64,000 nt of DNA from Blastomussa wellsi (GCA_947652115.1 OX393562.1:12655294-12719293), one strand, 5' to 3'. Shown: positions 37,901 through 46,006, counted from the stretch's first letter. Notes: generated from the sequence alone by a model not told the origin. Translations and numbers: made by a program.

Positions 37901-40900
37901 TTCCCTTGCAATTTCTCGACAATTCTCTGCAATTTCTCGACAATTCTCTGCAATTTCTCAAACAATACACAGCAATGCAAAGCCAGGGATACCAGAGACA
38001 CCAATTTGAAGGAGGTGCCAAAAAAATATCTGCAAAAAATATCTGCAATGCCGCCTGAAAAAGTGCTTTCCTCCGAAGAAATTCGAAAAATTGTCGCTGC
38101 AAGAGGAAAACTATCACCCAGGGGGTGACAACAGCAGAAACCGCGAATGCAAAACCAGCAACAGCAGAAACCGCGGCTGCATGGCCTGCAAAGCCCGCAG
38201 AAACCGAAAAAAAGTGGCAGGATGTTCTTCTGCCGCAGATCCTGGCCGCCGTGCAGGACCTGCAGAAAAATATGGATTTGTTGTTGGAGACCCAAGAAAG
38301 CCACTACGAAGATGTGGAGGAGATTGGGGAAGGTTTGCAGGGGTTGGAAGAGGAAGTGGAAGAAAAAAGCGAAGGAATCTTGGAGAGTATAGAAAAAAAC
38401 AGCAATACTGTTCGAGAGCAAACAGACAGAATAGTTGGCGCCGCCAATGCCGCAACGTCTGCTGTTGTGGGTGTTGTGCAGGTTGTTTGGATTGTTGGTG
38501 GGATTGCTTCTGCCATCCTTTTTCTGTATGCAATACTGCGACCGAAATACGAAGAGTGGAAACAGCAGAGCCTCACGCCACCCGAAAAGGAGCAGTTGCC
38601 CAACCATCCACAGAATCCTGCGTACAAAGGAATTCATCCAATGGACTAGAAAGTACTCGCAATTGGAAACATGCAATGCAATATACAAAGAAAACAATGG
38701 ATCTTGTGGTTGTACCACCTGGCTGTGTGCCGCATTTTCCTTTCCACCAATTCCATACCCGAAAGAAAGAGTACGAGCAGCAAGAAGACAAAGTCTGCTG
38801 GAAGGATTGGAGACCTCTTGGCAAGTTTTGCACCTCGATGGAAGACAATCCGGCCAACATTGTCGGACATATCGATGCAGAGACTGCAGAAAAATGGTTG
38901 GACTGAGGACTGGGAGAGCTTTTTGTTGTTGCTTGCCGGGGGAGTTTTGTTTTCTGCACCAAAGGTGGATTGGTTGTTGCGATATAGTTTGTCTGGTCTA
39001 CGCCAGGNNNNNNNNNNNNNNNNNNNNNNNNNNNNNNNNNNNNNNNNNNNNNNNNNNNNNNNNNNNNNNNNNNNNNNNNNNNNNNNNNNNNNNNNNNNNN
39101 NNNNNNNNNNNNNNNNNNNNNNNNNNNNNNNNNNNNNNNNNNNNNNNNNNNNNNNNNNNNNNNNNNNNNNNNNNNNNNNNNNNNNNNNNNNNNNNNNNNN
39201 NNNNNNNGTTTCGGTTGGTTTGGAGGTTTTTCCATCGAAAACGCCTGCTTCTCTCCATATTCTGTACATCCTTGTTGTGCCAATACCGAATTTCTTTTGT
39301 ATCTCCCTGGGTGATAGTTTTCTTCTTGCGGCGACAATTTTTCGAATTTCTTCGGAGGAAAGCACTTTTGCAGGCGGCATTGCAGATATTTTTTGCAGAT
39401 ATTTTTTTTGGCACCGCCTGGTGTATCTGTGTATTGTTGTATATTCCCTTGCAATTTCTCGACAATTCTCTGCAATTTCTCGACAATTCTCTGCAATTTC
39501 TCAAACAATACACAGCAATGCAAAGCCAGGGATACCAGAGACACCAATTTGAAGGAGGTGCCAAAAAAATATCTGCAAAAAATATCTGCAATGCCGCCTG
39601 AAAAAGTGCTTTCCTCCGAAGAAATTCGAAAAATTGTCGCTGCAAGAGGAAAACTATCACCCAGGGGGTGACAACAGCAGAAACCGCGAATGCAAAACCA
39701 GCAACAGCAGAAACCGCGGCTGCATGGCCTGCAAAGCCCGCAGAAACCGAAAAAAAGTGGCAGGATGTTCTTCTGCCGCAGATCCTGGCCGCCGTGCAGG
39801 ACCTGCAGAAAAATATGGATTTGTTGTTGGAGACCCAAGAAAGCCACTACGAAGATGTGGAGGAGATTGGGGAAGGTTTGCAGGGGTTGGAAGAGGAAGT
39901 GGAAGAAAAAAGCGAAGGAATCTTGGAGAGTATAGAAAAAAACAGCAATACTGTTCGAGAGCAAACAGACAGAATAGTTGGCGCCGCCAATGCCGCAACG
40001 TCTGCTGTTGTGGGTGTTGTGCAGGTTGTTTGGATTGTTGGTGGGATTGCTTCTGCCATCCTTTTTCTGTATGCAATACTGCGACCGAAATACGAAGAGT
40101 GGAAACAGCAGAGCCTCACGCCACCCGAAAAGGAGCAGTTGCCCAACCATCCACAGAATCCTGCGTACAAAGGAATTCATCCAATGGACTAGAAAGTACT
40201 CGCAATTGGAAACATGCAATGCAATATACAAAGAAAACAATGGATCTTGTGGTTGTACCACCTGGCTGTGTGCCGCATTTTCCTTTCCACCAATTCCATA
40301 CCCGAAAGAAAGAGTACGAGCAGCAAGAAGACAAAGTCTGCTGGAAGGATTGGAGAGCTCTTGGCAAGTTTTGCACCTCGATGGAAGACAATCCGGCCAA
40401 CATTGTCGGACATATCGATGCAGAGACTGCAGAAAAATGGTTGGACTGAGGACTGGGAGAGCTTTTTGTTGTTGCTTGCCGGGGGAGTTTTGTTTTCTGC
40501 ACCAAAGGTGGATTGGTTGTTGCGATATAGTTTGTCTGGTCTACGCCAGGGCAACACGGCGGCTTTTTTTCTTGCTCGGTGTCGTTTTCTCCTCCCCAAG
40601 CCGGCAATACAATGGGGTTTTTCTTTTTTCTAGCGCGTGGAGGCCTCCCATTGCCTCGATCTCTCTTTCCAGGAAGTACCCGTGCGTTGGGGTTTCTTCG
40701 TCTGTTTTCGGTTCCCCGTCTTCGCTGAGCGGGAGCAGGAAGAGAATGGTCCGCGGAGAGTTTCGGAAGGTTGTCGCTGCGAAACGTTTGGCTATGTACT
40801 CTCCTGCCAGCAAGTCTGTTGCTTTTTTCGTGTCTTTGTTTGCTGGCGCAGAAACTTCGGAAAAATTGGTTTTAGCGAGATCTGCGCAAAACTTGTCGTA

Positions 40901-43900
40901 TTCTTCGCATTTCGCCCCAAGAACCCGCAAGATTGGGAGTCGACCAGAGTCTGGGGCTTCTAGAACTTGTATTGGGTTCCACACGATTTTTTTGCCCTCG
41001 TTGGACTGGAAGGTTTTCGGGGGTTCGATTTGCAACACCAACCCTCCAAGCTTGTCGACACCGTCGAAAGCCACAAGCCAGAAAAGTTTCCGACCAAAAT
41101 TGTCTTCCTGCTTGCGGAAGAAGGCCGCGCATTCGTAGAGGACTTTTCGCAGACCTTTTGTCGCCCAGACAGAAACACACCCCGAAGAACTTGGTTCCTG
41201 CAAGACAACCCAACTCTTCTTTCGCGCGGAAACCAAGAACTTTCCATTTTTTGTTTGCGGCCAGCTCCGAGACTTTTTTGTGTTCTTCGCAAGAGCGTCG
41301 AAGATTTTTTCGCGGGTCTCCCGGCTTTTTGTTTCTATTTTTTTCTTTGTCTCGGCGTAGAAACGAAGGGCCTCTATTTCCGTTTGGCGAATCTTTGTTT
41401 TTTCTTCCTCTTTTTTGTGCCGATTTTCTTCTCTTTCCCAGTGGGCTCGTTTGCACTCCTCGGCTGTGCGGGCGTACCGAAGCTCCTCGAGAACTTTCTC
41501 TCGGTTTCTTGTGGAAAGCACAGATATTTGTCGCTGTTGGGCGATTTCTGGCATTTCTTGTAGTTCGTATTTCGAATAATCTTTGCCGATGGCATGGCAT
41601 TTTTTGGTCCGCCATTCCCACACGATCTTGTCTGTTGGGGGGAGAAGTGTTGGTAGGTTGCCTCCGTTTGGGTGGAGCTGCGTCGGTTTTTTGCTCGCTG
41701 CGAAGATGGTGTGGGTGTTTTCGTCTTTCCGGTAGCAGCGGAGCGGTCCGAGCTCCACCCCTTCGTCGTCGGCGGCCAGAATGTCGACCCGGAAAATCGG
41801 GCAAGACCGGAAGCCGAAGTCCCCTGCTGCCCACTGCACTGCTTTTTCCCACTTGTTTGGGTCCTCGACATTCGCTGGGGTGGGGCGCACGTGGACTCCA
41901 AAGATCCGGCCTGTTATTGTGTGGCCGCCCCACGCGACGAAGATGTGGCCTTGTGGTCTGTCCGCGAGAACAAGGCACCTGTCTAGGGTGGCGGCTAGGT
42001 TTTGCCACTGCTTGCTGGGCGGTTGGACCACAAAGAGAGCTTGTTGTTCGTCGTCGACAGAAACCCGCGATGCAGGTGGAAGCTTTCTCGTTCGATAGTT
42101 CGTCGAGTGGGAGGCCGTACAAAGTGGTTTCGATTCGAGTACAACCTCGGGCTTGTACGTCTGGGTGGAAGAATGTTTGGCGGAGCCGCTGGTTGGGGCA
42201 GTCGGCGTATTCTGCCAGGTGCCCGCCAACAGGCTCGCGGATTTCTCCTGCCTCGAAATTCGAAACGACTTTGTTGTAGATCTTGTTTCGGGTGGTTGTG
42301 TACTTTTCTTGTTGTTGTGTGGTCTCGAGCCAGGTGCAGCAGTGCTCCCCGACGCTGGCGGTGTTGTCCAGGAGCCGGGGGCTATTTTCTCCCATTGCGG
42401 CCGAAAAACTCCCTGCCGTTTCGAATCCAAGGTTGGCCACAAGAGCTTTGCGATCCAAAGTGCCCGAAAAGTCTTGTGTGTAGTCGATACTGTAGATATT
42501 GTAGCCGAAGCCCCCGATCATCGATTTGCGAAAACCGGCAGCGCCTGGTGCAACTCTTCCATTGGGACTTCGGAAACGTCGCATTTCGCAACAGATTTCT
42601 CGCACCGCAGGCCCATACTATCGAAGGTTTGTTTTGTTGCCCCATTGCCACCACGGTGGAATGCAATCTTTTGCGCTGCTGCTGCAAGTTTGGTTTTCTC
42701 TGCTTCCCCTGCTGCTTCTGCTTCCTCTGCAGCTTTTTCTTCCCGTTTCTCTTGTAGTTCGGCACAAACTTCCTTTTCTGCTGCCGCGACAGCTTCGGCA
42801 AGTGCTTCTTCTCCGTCCAGCGCTGCGGGCCTCGAGAAAAACAAAGCCGTATAATTGGATGTTTCGTTGCCAAAATGTTCGAACAGTTGCGAAGACAGTT
42901 TTTGTATACTTCCGACACACATTTGTTCAATTGGAGGATTTTGGCAACCTGTTTGTTGTTTGTTTTTTGTGCCCTGCAGAGAGGCCATGCTGTCGGGCAA
43001 AGCACCACCTTCGAAAAAAAAGCAGCTCTTGTGCCAAACAAAGTGGTTTGTGGCAAGGCAAAAGTGGTCTGGCTTGTGGCAAGAAAAAAGTGGTCTGGCT
43101 TGTGGCAATGGAAAAGTGGAAGAAAAAAGTTGCTGAAAATTTGGTTGCAGAAGAAAAATGCGCTCTCCTAACCTCCTCGGAAATTGGTCCGTAAAACGTT
43201 TGCAAAACATCGGTTGAATAATTTGCGGCAGCCATTTTTGGTGTATATACTTGTGCGGATATTTCTTCAATTGGAAAATAATTCTGGCACAAATTTGTAT
43301 ATATCCAGTGCAGACATTTCTTCAACAAGGGAATATTTTCTGTGTCACATTCGCTCGCTTGGCGGGTCACGCGCTTTTGTTTACTTGTGTTTGCGTTTGT
43401 GTTCCCCCGCCACCCCCTCGCTGCCAGCTGCGCAAAGTTGTGTCAGAACCCTCATGATAAATAGTAGTACAAGACATCTAGTATACTCCATTGCCTTTCA
43501 GTGGTCATTCATCTCGTCTGCTCTCCTCGTGATTGGATCTTGCGTGGGGTTTTACTTTATTACCCAGTCTACCAAGCTGTCAACCTACCCGGCCGCTGCT
43601 TTACTGGGGTTTGGATTCTCCGCCATGTTTGTTAATACTTATAGCTTTACGACGGAAGTGATTGGAGACAACAAAGTAAGTTGAGAACTATATTCATCCT
43701 TTTTCACATAGTTTTTCACTCACAATGAGATCCTTATTAGTATTAAGCCGGAGATAATTCCAAAACACAGTTCCATAATAACAGACACCCTGGGTCGGAG
43801 CCCAAGGACAGCTTTCGGCGTAGGGTTGGGGAGGAAAATTCTCCTCGTTGTGAAGTGGTGATCATTATAGAGGTTTAAGGGTATCTGAATTATTTTAATA

Positions 43901-46006
43901 CAAAATAACTTTGGCTTCTAAATGTAACTGAAGTAAGAGTCGTACCTACCTGAGCGACAGCCATTGCTGAAGAGGCACCGATGACCTTTACCGAACTCCA
44001 AAGTGCCACATATGCATATATGCAGCCACAACGTTTAGGGTTTTAACGTTTTGCTATACGAGTTGGGATTAGTAGGTAAGGGCCCTGGGTACCGAAAACC
44101 CTCCTCGAATGAAAACTTTTTCTAGTTAAATTAAGAGAGCTAGGTCAACGAGGTAGGGAACAGTTTCCCGGCCCACGACAAATTACAAAACAAGTCGTCT
44201 ATTAAATTAACAATTATTTGCGCCAGGCTCAGTGAATATTGGTGAATGTTTACCCAGACGAATACGAGGTAAAATAATGAATGTAATGGCATCAATGTGC
44301 CTCGCTCTTTCATTTCAAGGAATTTTAGATATTTCCTTTATTAGAGCCACAGTTACGTCACAATAGTTTATCGTTAGCTTCCACGTGACCTTAGCTTAAA
44401 TATCGCAAACGCGTGTTAAACCCTCCCCCCCCCCCCCCCCACAATACTCTCAGAAATTCGACGAGAACCACCAGATATTGCTGTAACACTCAGATCCAAC
44501 CCAGAGCATTCGCTTACACGTTCGCTACACAGGATCGCTGGAAGAGTCTACTCAATAAATCTGAGCCTTGTTGAAGCTATGAGTCATTTAGTCTTTAGTT
44601 TAACGGATCTCTCCGCCACTGGAGCTGACGCCGCTACAATGAAAAACAAGTACTGGCTTGTATCTGATAAGGAAAACAGTTTAATAAATCTATTTCAAAT
44701 TAATCTACATATACGCTATGCAATTAAATATTTTTCTCTCCAGGTAAACTCTGGTTTCGTATTTTCCTTCCTGGGTTTTACAAAGAGTGTGATTGGAGGA
44801 GTCCTGATTGGTGTTATACAGAATTTGTTTCCCAAAAAGAGGTAAATATGCACTGTTGGCCAAGAAGGAACGAGATTTTTGAAAGATAATCTGCCCATGT
44901 CCTTTCGATGAATTTCTCCCTTTTGTTCTTACGGAAAAGCTATTGTGCAAATGTCCGTCTGTAAGGTAAGGGAGGTCTCTATGGTTTATAATTAACGAGT
45001 AGAGTGACCCGGATTTTACGAATGTTTTTACAAAAAAAACTAAACAAACAAACAAAAAAATATTTTCGCATATTTTTAGGTGAGTGGAATTTCACTTAAT
45101 TGGTTGTGCCGTTGCTCGATCTTTGGTAAACAAGAGCTTTTCAAAGACGGTTGACAGACCTAACACTCACGAGCATCCCGAGGTTTGACGTAATCTATTT
45201 CGGTCGAGAGCGACGTGACATTTGCCAAATAGCTTTTCTATGAAAATTTGGTGTTTCGACAGGGTTTCAAGCTTTTAGGGGCACTGTATGCAGTAGAGTC
45301 ATCGACGGTGGACTAAAAAGAGAAATGAATTCCTCCTTTGGGGTCATTCAAGCGTTTTGAGTACATTTTTGGAATAGAATCGAAGACTGCAAACCCAGTT
45401 AGAACCTTCCTAGGGACTGGACACACGTCCTCGCGAGTGGGGAATTTCCTGCTGGCAGCTAACATTTTATTTCTATTTCACTTGATTATTAATTTTAATA
45501 TAAACGATTGTAAATGCTGTTCACATTATTTTCACTTGATTTCCAAACCGTTTGCATGGTTCTTTGCTCATGGCAAGATATCGTTATAAGAGCTTTGATA
45601 TACAAATACAAACTTCATAATGTCGCCTTAAGCGACTGAGAAAATCAAAACGAGGACTGTTAATATAATTACCCCATAAATCATTTATAAAGATTTTCTC
45701 CACAACATGGCGACTCCTCGTGGTCACTAGTGACAAAAGGTAAGGTATGTAACGCGTACAAATAAAATAAAAAGTCAATGTTCAGTCGCGACAAATAATC
45801 CCTAATGCCTTGTTTTATGAGATGGTTATGTTTTTTCTTTCAGTGAGTCCGGGGACTGTAATGGATGTGGCAATTATGTCCAACACGTTTTTTCACTCGT
45901 ACCAGGCTTACTCGCCTCTATCAGTTTGCTGATTGTGCTGTTGTTTCAAACTTCGCAAACAACCCGGAAGCGAAATGGTATAATTGTATTGGCTATATCT
46001 GGATAA
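13948..46006 (+). CDS. MFSD12: MFSD12-like major facilitator transporter (nine coding exons)
   Basis: Exons are 13948-14447, 25921-26029, 26739-26822, 27238-27810, 27925-28017, 28211-28303, 43502-43675, 44744-44841 and 45844-46006. All introns have GT-AG ends, the phases agree, and the sum is 1887 nt (628 residues plus stop). About 12 hydrophobic segments are visible. MFS loop 2-3 reads GHLCDK...[47 protein letters not shown] and the exon 9 Cys motif CNGCGNY match MFSD12. Vertebrate MFSD12 is a lysosomal/melanosomal protein needed for cysteine import; location and substrate here are inferred only from that. Exon 4 (191 codons) gives an unusually long hydrophilic loop between helices 6 and 7. 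The ATG at 13948 is chosen because upstream residues are non-conserved and a possible acceptor ends at 13943. Introns 1 and 6 are swollen by transposons. Confidence 0.9.
14738..15036 (-). repeat. tRNA-derived SINE
   Basis: On the minus strand the head has an RNA polymerase III A box TGGCCTAGTGG (plus 15014-15024) and a perfect B box GGTTCGAGTCC (plus 14970-14980), about 34 bases apart as in a tRNA. A non-tRNA body follows, then a tail of ATT-type repeats near 14740-14765. It lies antisense in intron 1 of the transporter. It is not a functional tRNA gene because there is no closed cloverleaf beyond the head. Confidence 0.85.
15037..17177. other. intron 1 sequence without recognisable genes
   Basis: Contains short ORFs on the minus strand (15071-15277 and 15284-15505) with no recognisable domain, plus simple-sequence stretches. 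Nothing else was supported. Confidence 0.4.
17178..17371. mobile_element. palindromic MITE with internal short tandem repeats
   Basis: Terminal inverted repeats of about 32 bases: ACCATGG...GGTGTGCGACAAA at 17178-17211 and its reverse complement at 17339-17370. Between them are about four imperfect 21-bp units beginning GGTTAGCCTGAATATCAC (17219-17298). Non-autonomous; no ORF. Confidence 0.65.
17372..17825. other. intron 1 sequence, no feature seen
   Basis: AT-rich intron sequence between the MITE and the BEL element. No ORF, repeat or site could be supported. Confidence 0.4.
17831..18175 (-). repeat. BEL 3' LTR
   Basis: Plus-strand limits are TTTCTACGAG to GTGACCA; the coding-strand LTR therefore begins TGGTCACGAG. 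It matches the other LTR except for a few substitutions, one A more in an A-run, and its last coding-strand base pair CA, which is mutated to AA. Confidence 0.9.
18379..20119 (-). pseudogene. BEL RNase H end and integrase (frameshifted)
   Basis: Four overlapping minus-strand pieces (19793-20119, 19389-19724, 18578-19504, 18379-18615) cover the region. The integrase core is readable in 18578-19504 as [16 protein letters not shown] and [15 protein letters not shown], which supply the D, D and E residues. The last piece has the C-terminal motif VGDVVLVI...RGHWPLGRI, typical of BEL integrase tails. A run of more than 15 C at about 19450-19470 lies exactly where the frame changes and may be an expansion or a sequencing error. 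Confidence 0.85.
20200..22080 (-). pseudogene. BEL protease C-part, reverse transcriptase and RNase H start
   Basis: A 626-codon open stretch. RT motifs in order are [35 protein letters not shown] and the catalytic TYMDDSM (about residue 365), then a connection and RNase H region with [16 protein letters not shown] and [15 protein letters not shown] replaces the Trp expected straight after (minus strand at about 20200), ending the ORF early. The intact YMDD suggests that the RT was active until recently. Confidence 0.88.
22050..22715 (-). pseudogene. BEL gag C-terminus (zinc knuckles) and protease
   Basis: Cys/His clusters [13 protein letters not shown] and [14 protein letters not shown] act as nucleic-acid-binding knuckles. 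The retropepsin site reads [11 protein letters not shown] where BEL proteases usually have D-x-G-S-T, so the glycine appears changed to alanine. The frame then overlaps the RT ORF by about 30 bases in another register. Confidence 0.8.
22969..23949 (-). pseudogene. BEL gag
   Basis: Begins at an ATG 33 bases from the LTR edge. Residues 1-190 are strongly charged and predicted coiled coil. The DUF1759-like capsid region follows ([13 protein letters not shown], stop, [11 protein letters not shown]). The in-frame TGA near 23225 replaces an expected Trp, splitting 23227-23949 from 22969-23214; further stops follow downstream. Confidence 0.8.
23966..23976 (-). promoter_or_regulatory. BEL primer-binding site
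   Basis: On the coding strand TGGTAGCAGAG starts five bases inside the 5' LTR. It is complementary over 11 bases to the 3' end of initiator-methionine tRNA as I know it from other eukaryotes. Reverse transcription would start here. Confidence 0.6.
23982..24325 (-). repeat. BEL 5' LTR
   Basis: Plus-strand limits TGTCTACGAG to GTGACCA, 344 bp; on the coding strand TG...CA ends are intact. Followed by the target duplication TAAGG at 24326. Confidence 0.9.
24331..25631. other. intron 1 sequence without recognisable genes
   Basis: Several short minus-strand ORFs (24398-24829, 25112-25354, 25366-25635) lack any motif I recognise. No repeat pair was noticed here. Confidence 0.4.
25632..25730. repeat. 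short inverted-repeat hairpin
   Basis: The arms at 25632-25669 and 25693-25730 (TTCGCCCTTGTTGGATA and its complement) pair with four mismatches around a 23-base AT-rich loop. Likely a small MITE; it lies 190 bases before exon 2 of the transporter. Confidence 0.6.
28076..28131 (+). repeat. (CCAA)n-type microsatellite
   Basis: Degenerate AACCAACC/AACCAATC run inside intron 5 of the transporter. Confidence 0.7.
28613..28900 (+). repeat. direct repeats in the outer arm, upstream of gene A
   Basis: Two ~29-bp copies beginning TTGAAGAAATRTCYGCAC lie at 28613 and 28668. Three copies of a 26-bp unit, TGCCACAAGCCAGACYACTT, start at 28831, 28857 and 28883 (the last one shorter). Mirror copies occur in the right arm between about 43040 and 43330. 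Their position before gene A suggests promoter or protein-binding sites; this is inference. Confidence 0.6.
29444..29589 (+). repeat. nested gypsy 5' LTR
   Basis: 146 bp, TG...CA ends, with 14 consecutive C at about 29471-29484 where the other LTR has 6. Otherwise identical to the 3' LTR. Confidence 0.92.
29730..30830 (+). CDS. nested gypsy gag
   Basis: Intact gag of 366 residues. The ATG at 29730 ([10 protein letters not shown]) is preferred to the upstream start because residues before it are not gag-like. A retrotransposon-gag helical region lies at about residues 75-180 ([25 protein letters not shown]). A Gln-rich linker follows, then a C-terminal CCHC knuckle [14 protein letters not shown]. 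It should form the particle shell and bind the RNA. Protease-pol begins 35 bases downstream in another frame. Confidence 0.88.
   Translation: MAENSIVDSGFKRVSCSTPVNPFKPANPFTPAFDSSVNYFGSPSRRFHSANPFASESDTDHYSADLFTQRRKFNKPVKNPADYDGSQSLRDYLRHFERCSVVNGWSKDEAAVFLAASLRGEAQKVLNGMSDSDCRNYAKIVDKLELRFGVEKQRELHQARLHNRRQQENESIQALAADIRSMSSLAYQDLSPDTQERFAVQHFIDAIKDQEDRLRLRRDKPRTMDEALSLACELEAFRLLDSDLRRSSSKVRSMDEVGREPDLFKAQMELLRSDLHAQQQRQETQQVALQELVQQIQQLSQSMSLNTSGNQQRQPSSRYSNRNGPCWDCKEFGHYRRNCPARKSQEQANLGSGNANRVSPTGQGDT
30866..31981 (+). pseudogene. nested gypsy protease and RT N-terminus
   Basis: The aspartic protease site [12 protein letters not shown] is near residue 47 and the second protease motif ILGMDFL near residue 118. 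A spacer and the start of RT ([18 protein letters not shown]) follow. Loss of one G at about 31977 shifts the frame and gives a TGA directly before the RT palm region, so full-length pol cannot be made. Confidence 0.85.
31978..32658 (+). pseudogene. nested gypsy reverse transcriptase with altered active site
   Basis: RT motifs: [53 protein letters not shown] and [10 protein letters not shown]. The catalytic box reads YLHDVIV where YLDD is expected, so one of the two metal-binding aspartates is a histidine. A TAA closes the frame at 32658 just before the RNase H region. Confidence 0.9.
32659..33605 (+). pseudogene. nested gypsy RNase H and linker
   Basis: RNase H motifs: [34 protein letters not shown] and NADALSRRP. 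The frame runs on to the start of the integrase zinc domain (EAHHS), where a small indel near 33590-33600 moves the integrase into another frame. Confidence 0.85.
33585..35014 (+). pseudogene. nested gypsy integrase
   Basis: HHCC domain remainder CHVCGSKK. Catalytic core with [18 protein letters not shown] and [10 protein letters not shown] (D, D, E). A C-terminal part with [19 protein letters not shown], typical of gypsy integrase tails, and an acidic end. Open to the natural stop at 35014, 187 bases before the LTR. Confidence 0.88.
35202..35339 (+). repeat. nested gypsy 3' LTR
   Basis: 138 bp, identical to the 5' LTR except for a shorter C-run; preceded by the polypurine tract. Confidence 0.92.
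37358..37837 (-). CDS. gene B, left copy: HTH protein with Cys/His tail (internal deletion)
   Basis: 159 residues. Residues 8-45 ([20 protein letters not shown], then [16 protein letters not shown]) form a helix-turn-helix of the kind in invertases and transposase-like regulators. An Ala/Thr-rich linker follows, then a C-terminal domain with [18 protein letters not shown] and KVCWKDW (conserved C, H, W). Compared with the right-hand copy it lacks the coiled coil and membrane segment, so it appears internally deleted while staying in frame. Its stop lies about 90 bases from the end of gene A, tail to tail. Function unknown; DNA binding is inferred from the HTH. Confidence 0.55.
   Translation of the reverse strand: MPPAKVLSSEEIRKIVAARRKLSPREIQKKFGIGTTRMYRIWREAGVFDGKTSKPTETAAARSATAETADAKPATATCNWKHAMQYTKKTMDLVVVPPGCVPHFPFHQFHTRKKEYEQQEDKVCWKDWRALGKFCISMEDNPANIVGHIDAETAEKWLD
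37838..38047. promoter_or_regulatory. centre of the palindrome: divergent control region with 21-bp direct repeats
   Basis: Lies between the two divergent gene B starts. The outer parts mirror each other (GCAGATATTTTTTGCAGATA on both sides). The middle has 2.5 copies of a 21-bp unit starting GCAATTTCTCGACAATTC at 37908, 37929 and 37950. Such regularly phased repeats are typical of sites bound cooperatively by an initiator or repressor. Role as origin, hairpin apex or divergent promoter is inference. Confidence 0.5.
38048..38906 (+). pseudogene. gene B, right copy: HTH start, coiled coil, membrane segment, Cys/His tail
   Basis: Begins ATGCCGCC and follows the left copy for about 25 codons, then meets a TGA because about 110 bases (rest of the HTH and linker) are missing. 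The next stretch, 38125-38649, is open for 174 codons. It has Ala-rich repeats (KPATAETA), a long Glu-rich coiled coil (about residues 30-95) and one membrane segment ([20 protein letters not shown]). The Cys/His tail continues in another frame to 38906. The left and right copies carry complementary deletions, so an undamaged gene B probably had all the parts. Confidence 0.5.
39008..39207. other. assembly gap (200 N)
   Basis: Exactly 200 N. The 1343 bases before it (37665-39007) are repeated almost perfectly after it (39208-40550). Confidence 0.99.
39208..40550 (+). repeat. probable false duplication of 37665-39007
   Basis: Same sequence at a constant offset of 1543 bases, with at least one difference (GAGACCTCTT versus GAGAGCTCTT near 38811 and 40354). 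One copy ends exactly at the gap and the other begins exactly at it, as expected of two contigs whose overlap was not merged, perhaps from two haplotypes. Confidence 0.85.
39591..40449 (+). pseudogene. gene B, second (probably artefactual) copy of the right-hand version
   Basis: Repeats the right-hand gene B copy with the same TGA after codon 26, the same 174-codon coiled-coil and membrane ORF (39668-40192) and the same Cys/His tail in another frame. Treat as the same locus as 38048-38906 unless long reads show both. Confidence 0.5.
40541..42922 (-). pseudogene. gene A, right arm copy (Rep_trans-like replication protein?)
   Basis: Not interrupted by the gypsy element. Starts near 42922. A one-base loss near 42525 breaks the N-terminal coiled-coil part from the Rep-like part ([26 protein letters not shown]). 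A frame change shared with the left arm lies near 42050. After that the second frame is open for several hundred codons to a TAG at 40541. It contains [18 protein letters not shown], a charged coiled coil ([17 protein letters not shown]), [16 protein letters not shown] and [15 protein letters not shown]. The right copy has about 40 bases more than the left near 40810-40850. Confidence 0.5.

Larger units (their letters stand above)
28472..43466. mobile_element. large palindromic (inverted-dimer) element in intron 6
   Basis: Both ends read TACTATTTATCATGAGGG inward and are flanked by the 9-bp duplication GTACAAGAC (28463-28471 and 43467-43475). The left half mirrors the right half almost throughout. 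Each half has an outer gene A (Rep-like) and an inner convergent gene B (HTH, coiled coil, membrane segment). The left arm is split by a gypsy insertion (29444-35339). A 200-N gap flanked by an identical 1343 bp (37665-39007 and 39208-40550) is probably false sequence. The corrected element is about 7.5 kb, or two units of about 3.5-4 kb. No known transposase was recognised. A 9-bp duplication is usual for MULE-type elements, but the gene content does not resemble them. Confidence 0.8.

Noticed and set aside
37850..38128. Plus ORF across the central repeats ending in the first 26 codons of gene B
   Set aside because: The upstream residues are the translated 21-bp repeats; the ATG at 38048 is the sensible start.
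38573..40261. Very long minus-strand ORFs across the N gap (up to about 560 codons)
   Set aside because: They are open only because the gap translates as unknown residues, and they run antisense to the gene B copies. The true frames carry the recognisable HTH, coiled coil and tail.
40872..42605. Arg/Pro/Ser-rich second half of the 577-codon minus ORF in the right arm
   Set aside because: The N-terminal half is the Rep-like part and is kept, but after about 42050 the alternative frame gives normal globular sequence while this one gives low-complexity basic residues.
28472..43466. Assignment of the palindrome to MULE (MuDR) transposons on the basis of the 9-bp duplication
   Set aside because: No MULE transposase motif was seen in any frame, and the gene content and inverted-dimer layout do not fit.
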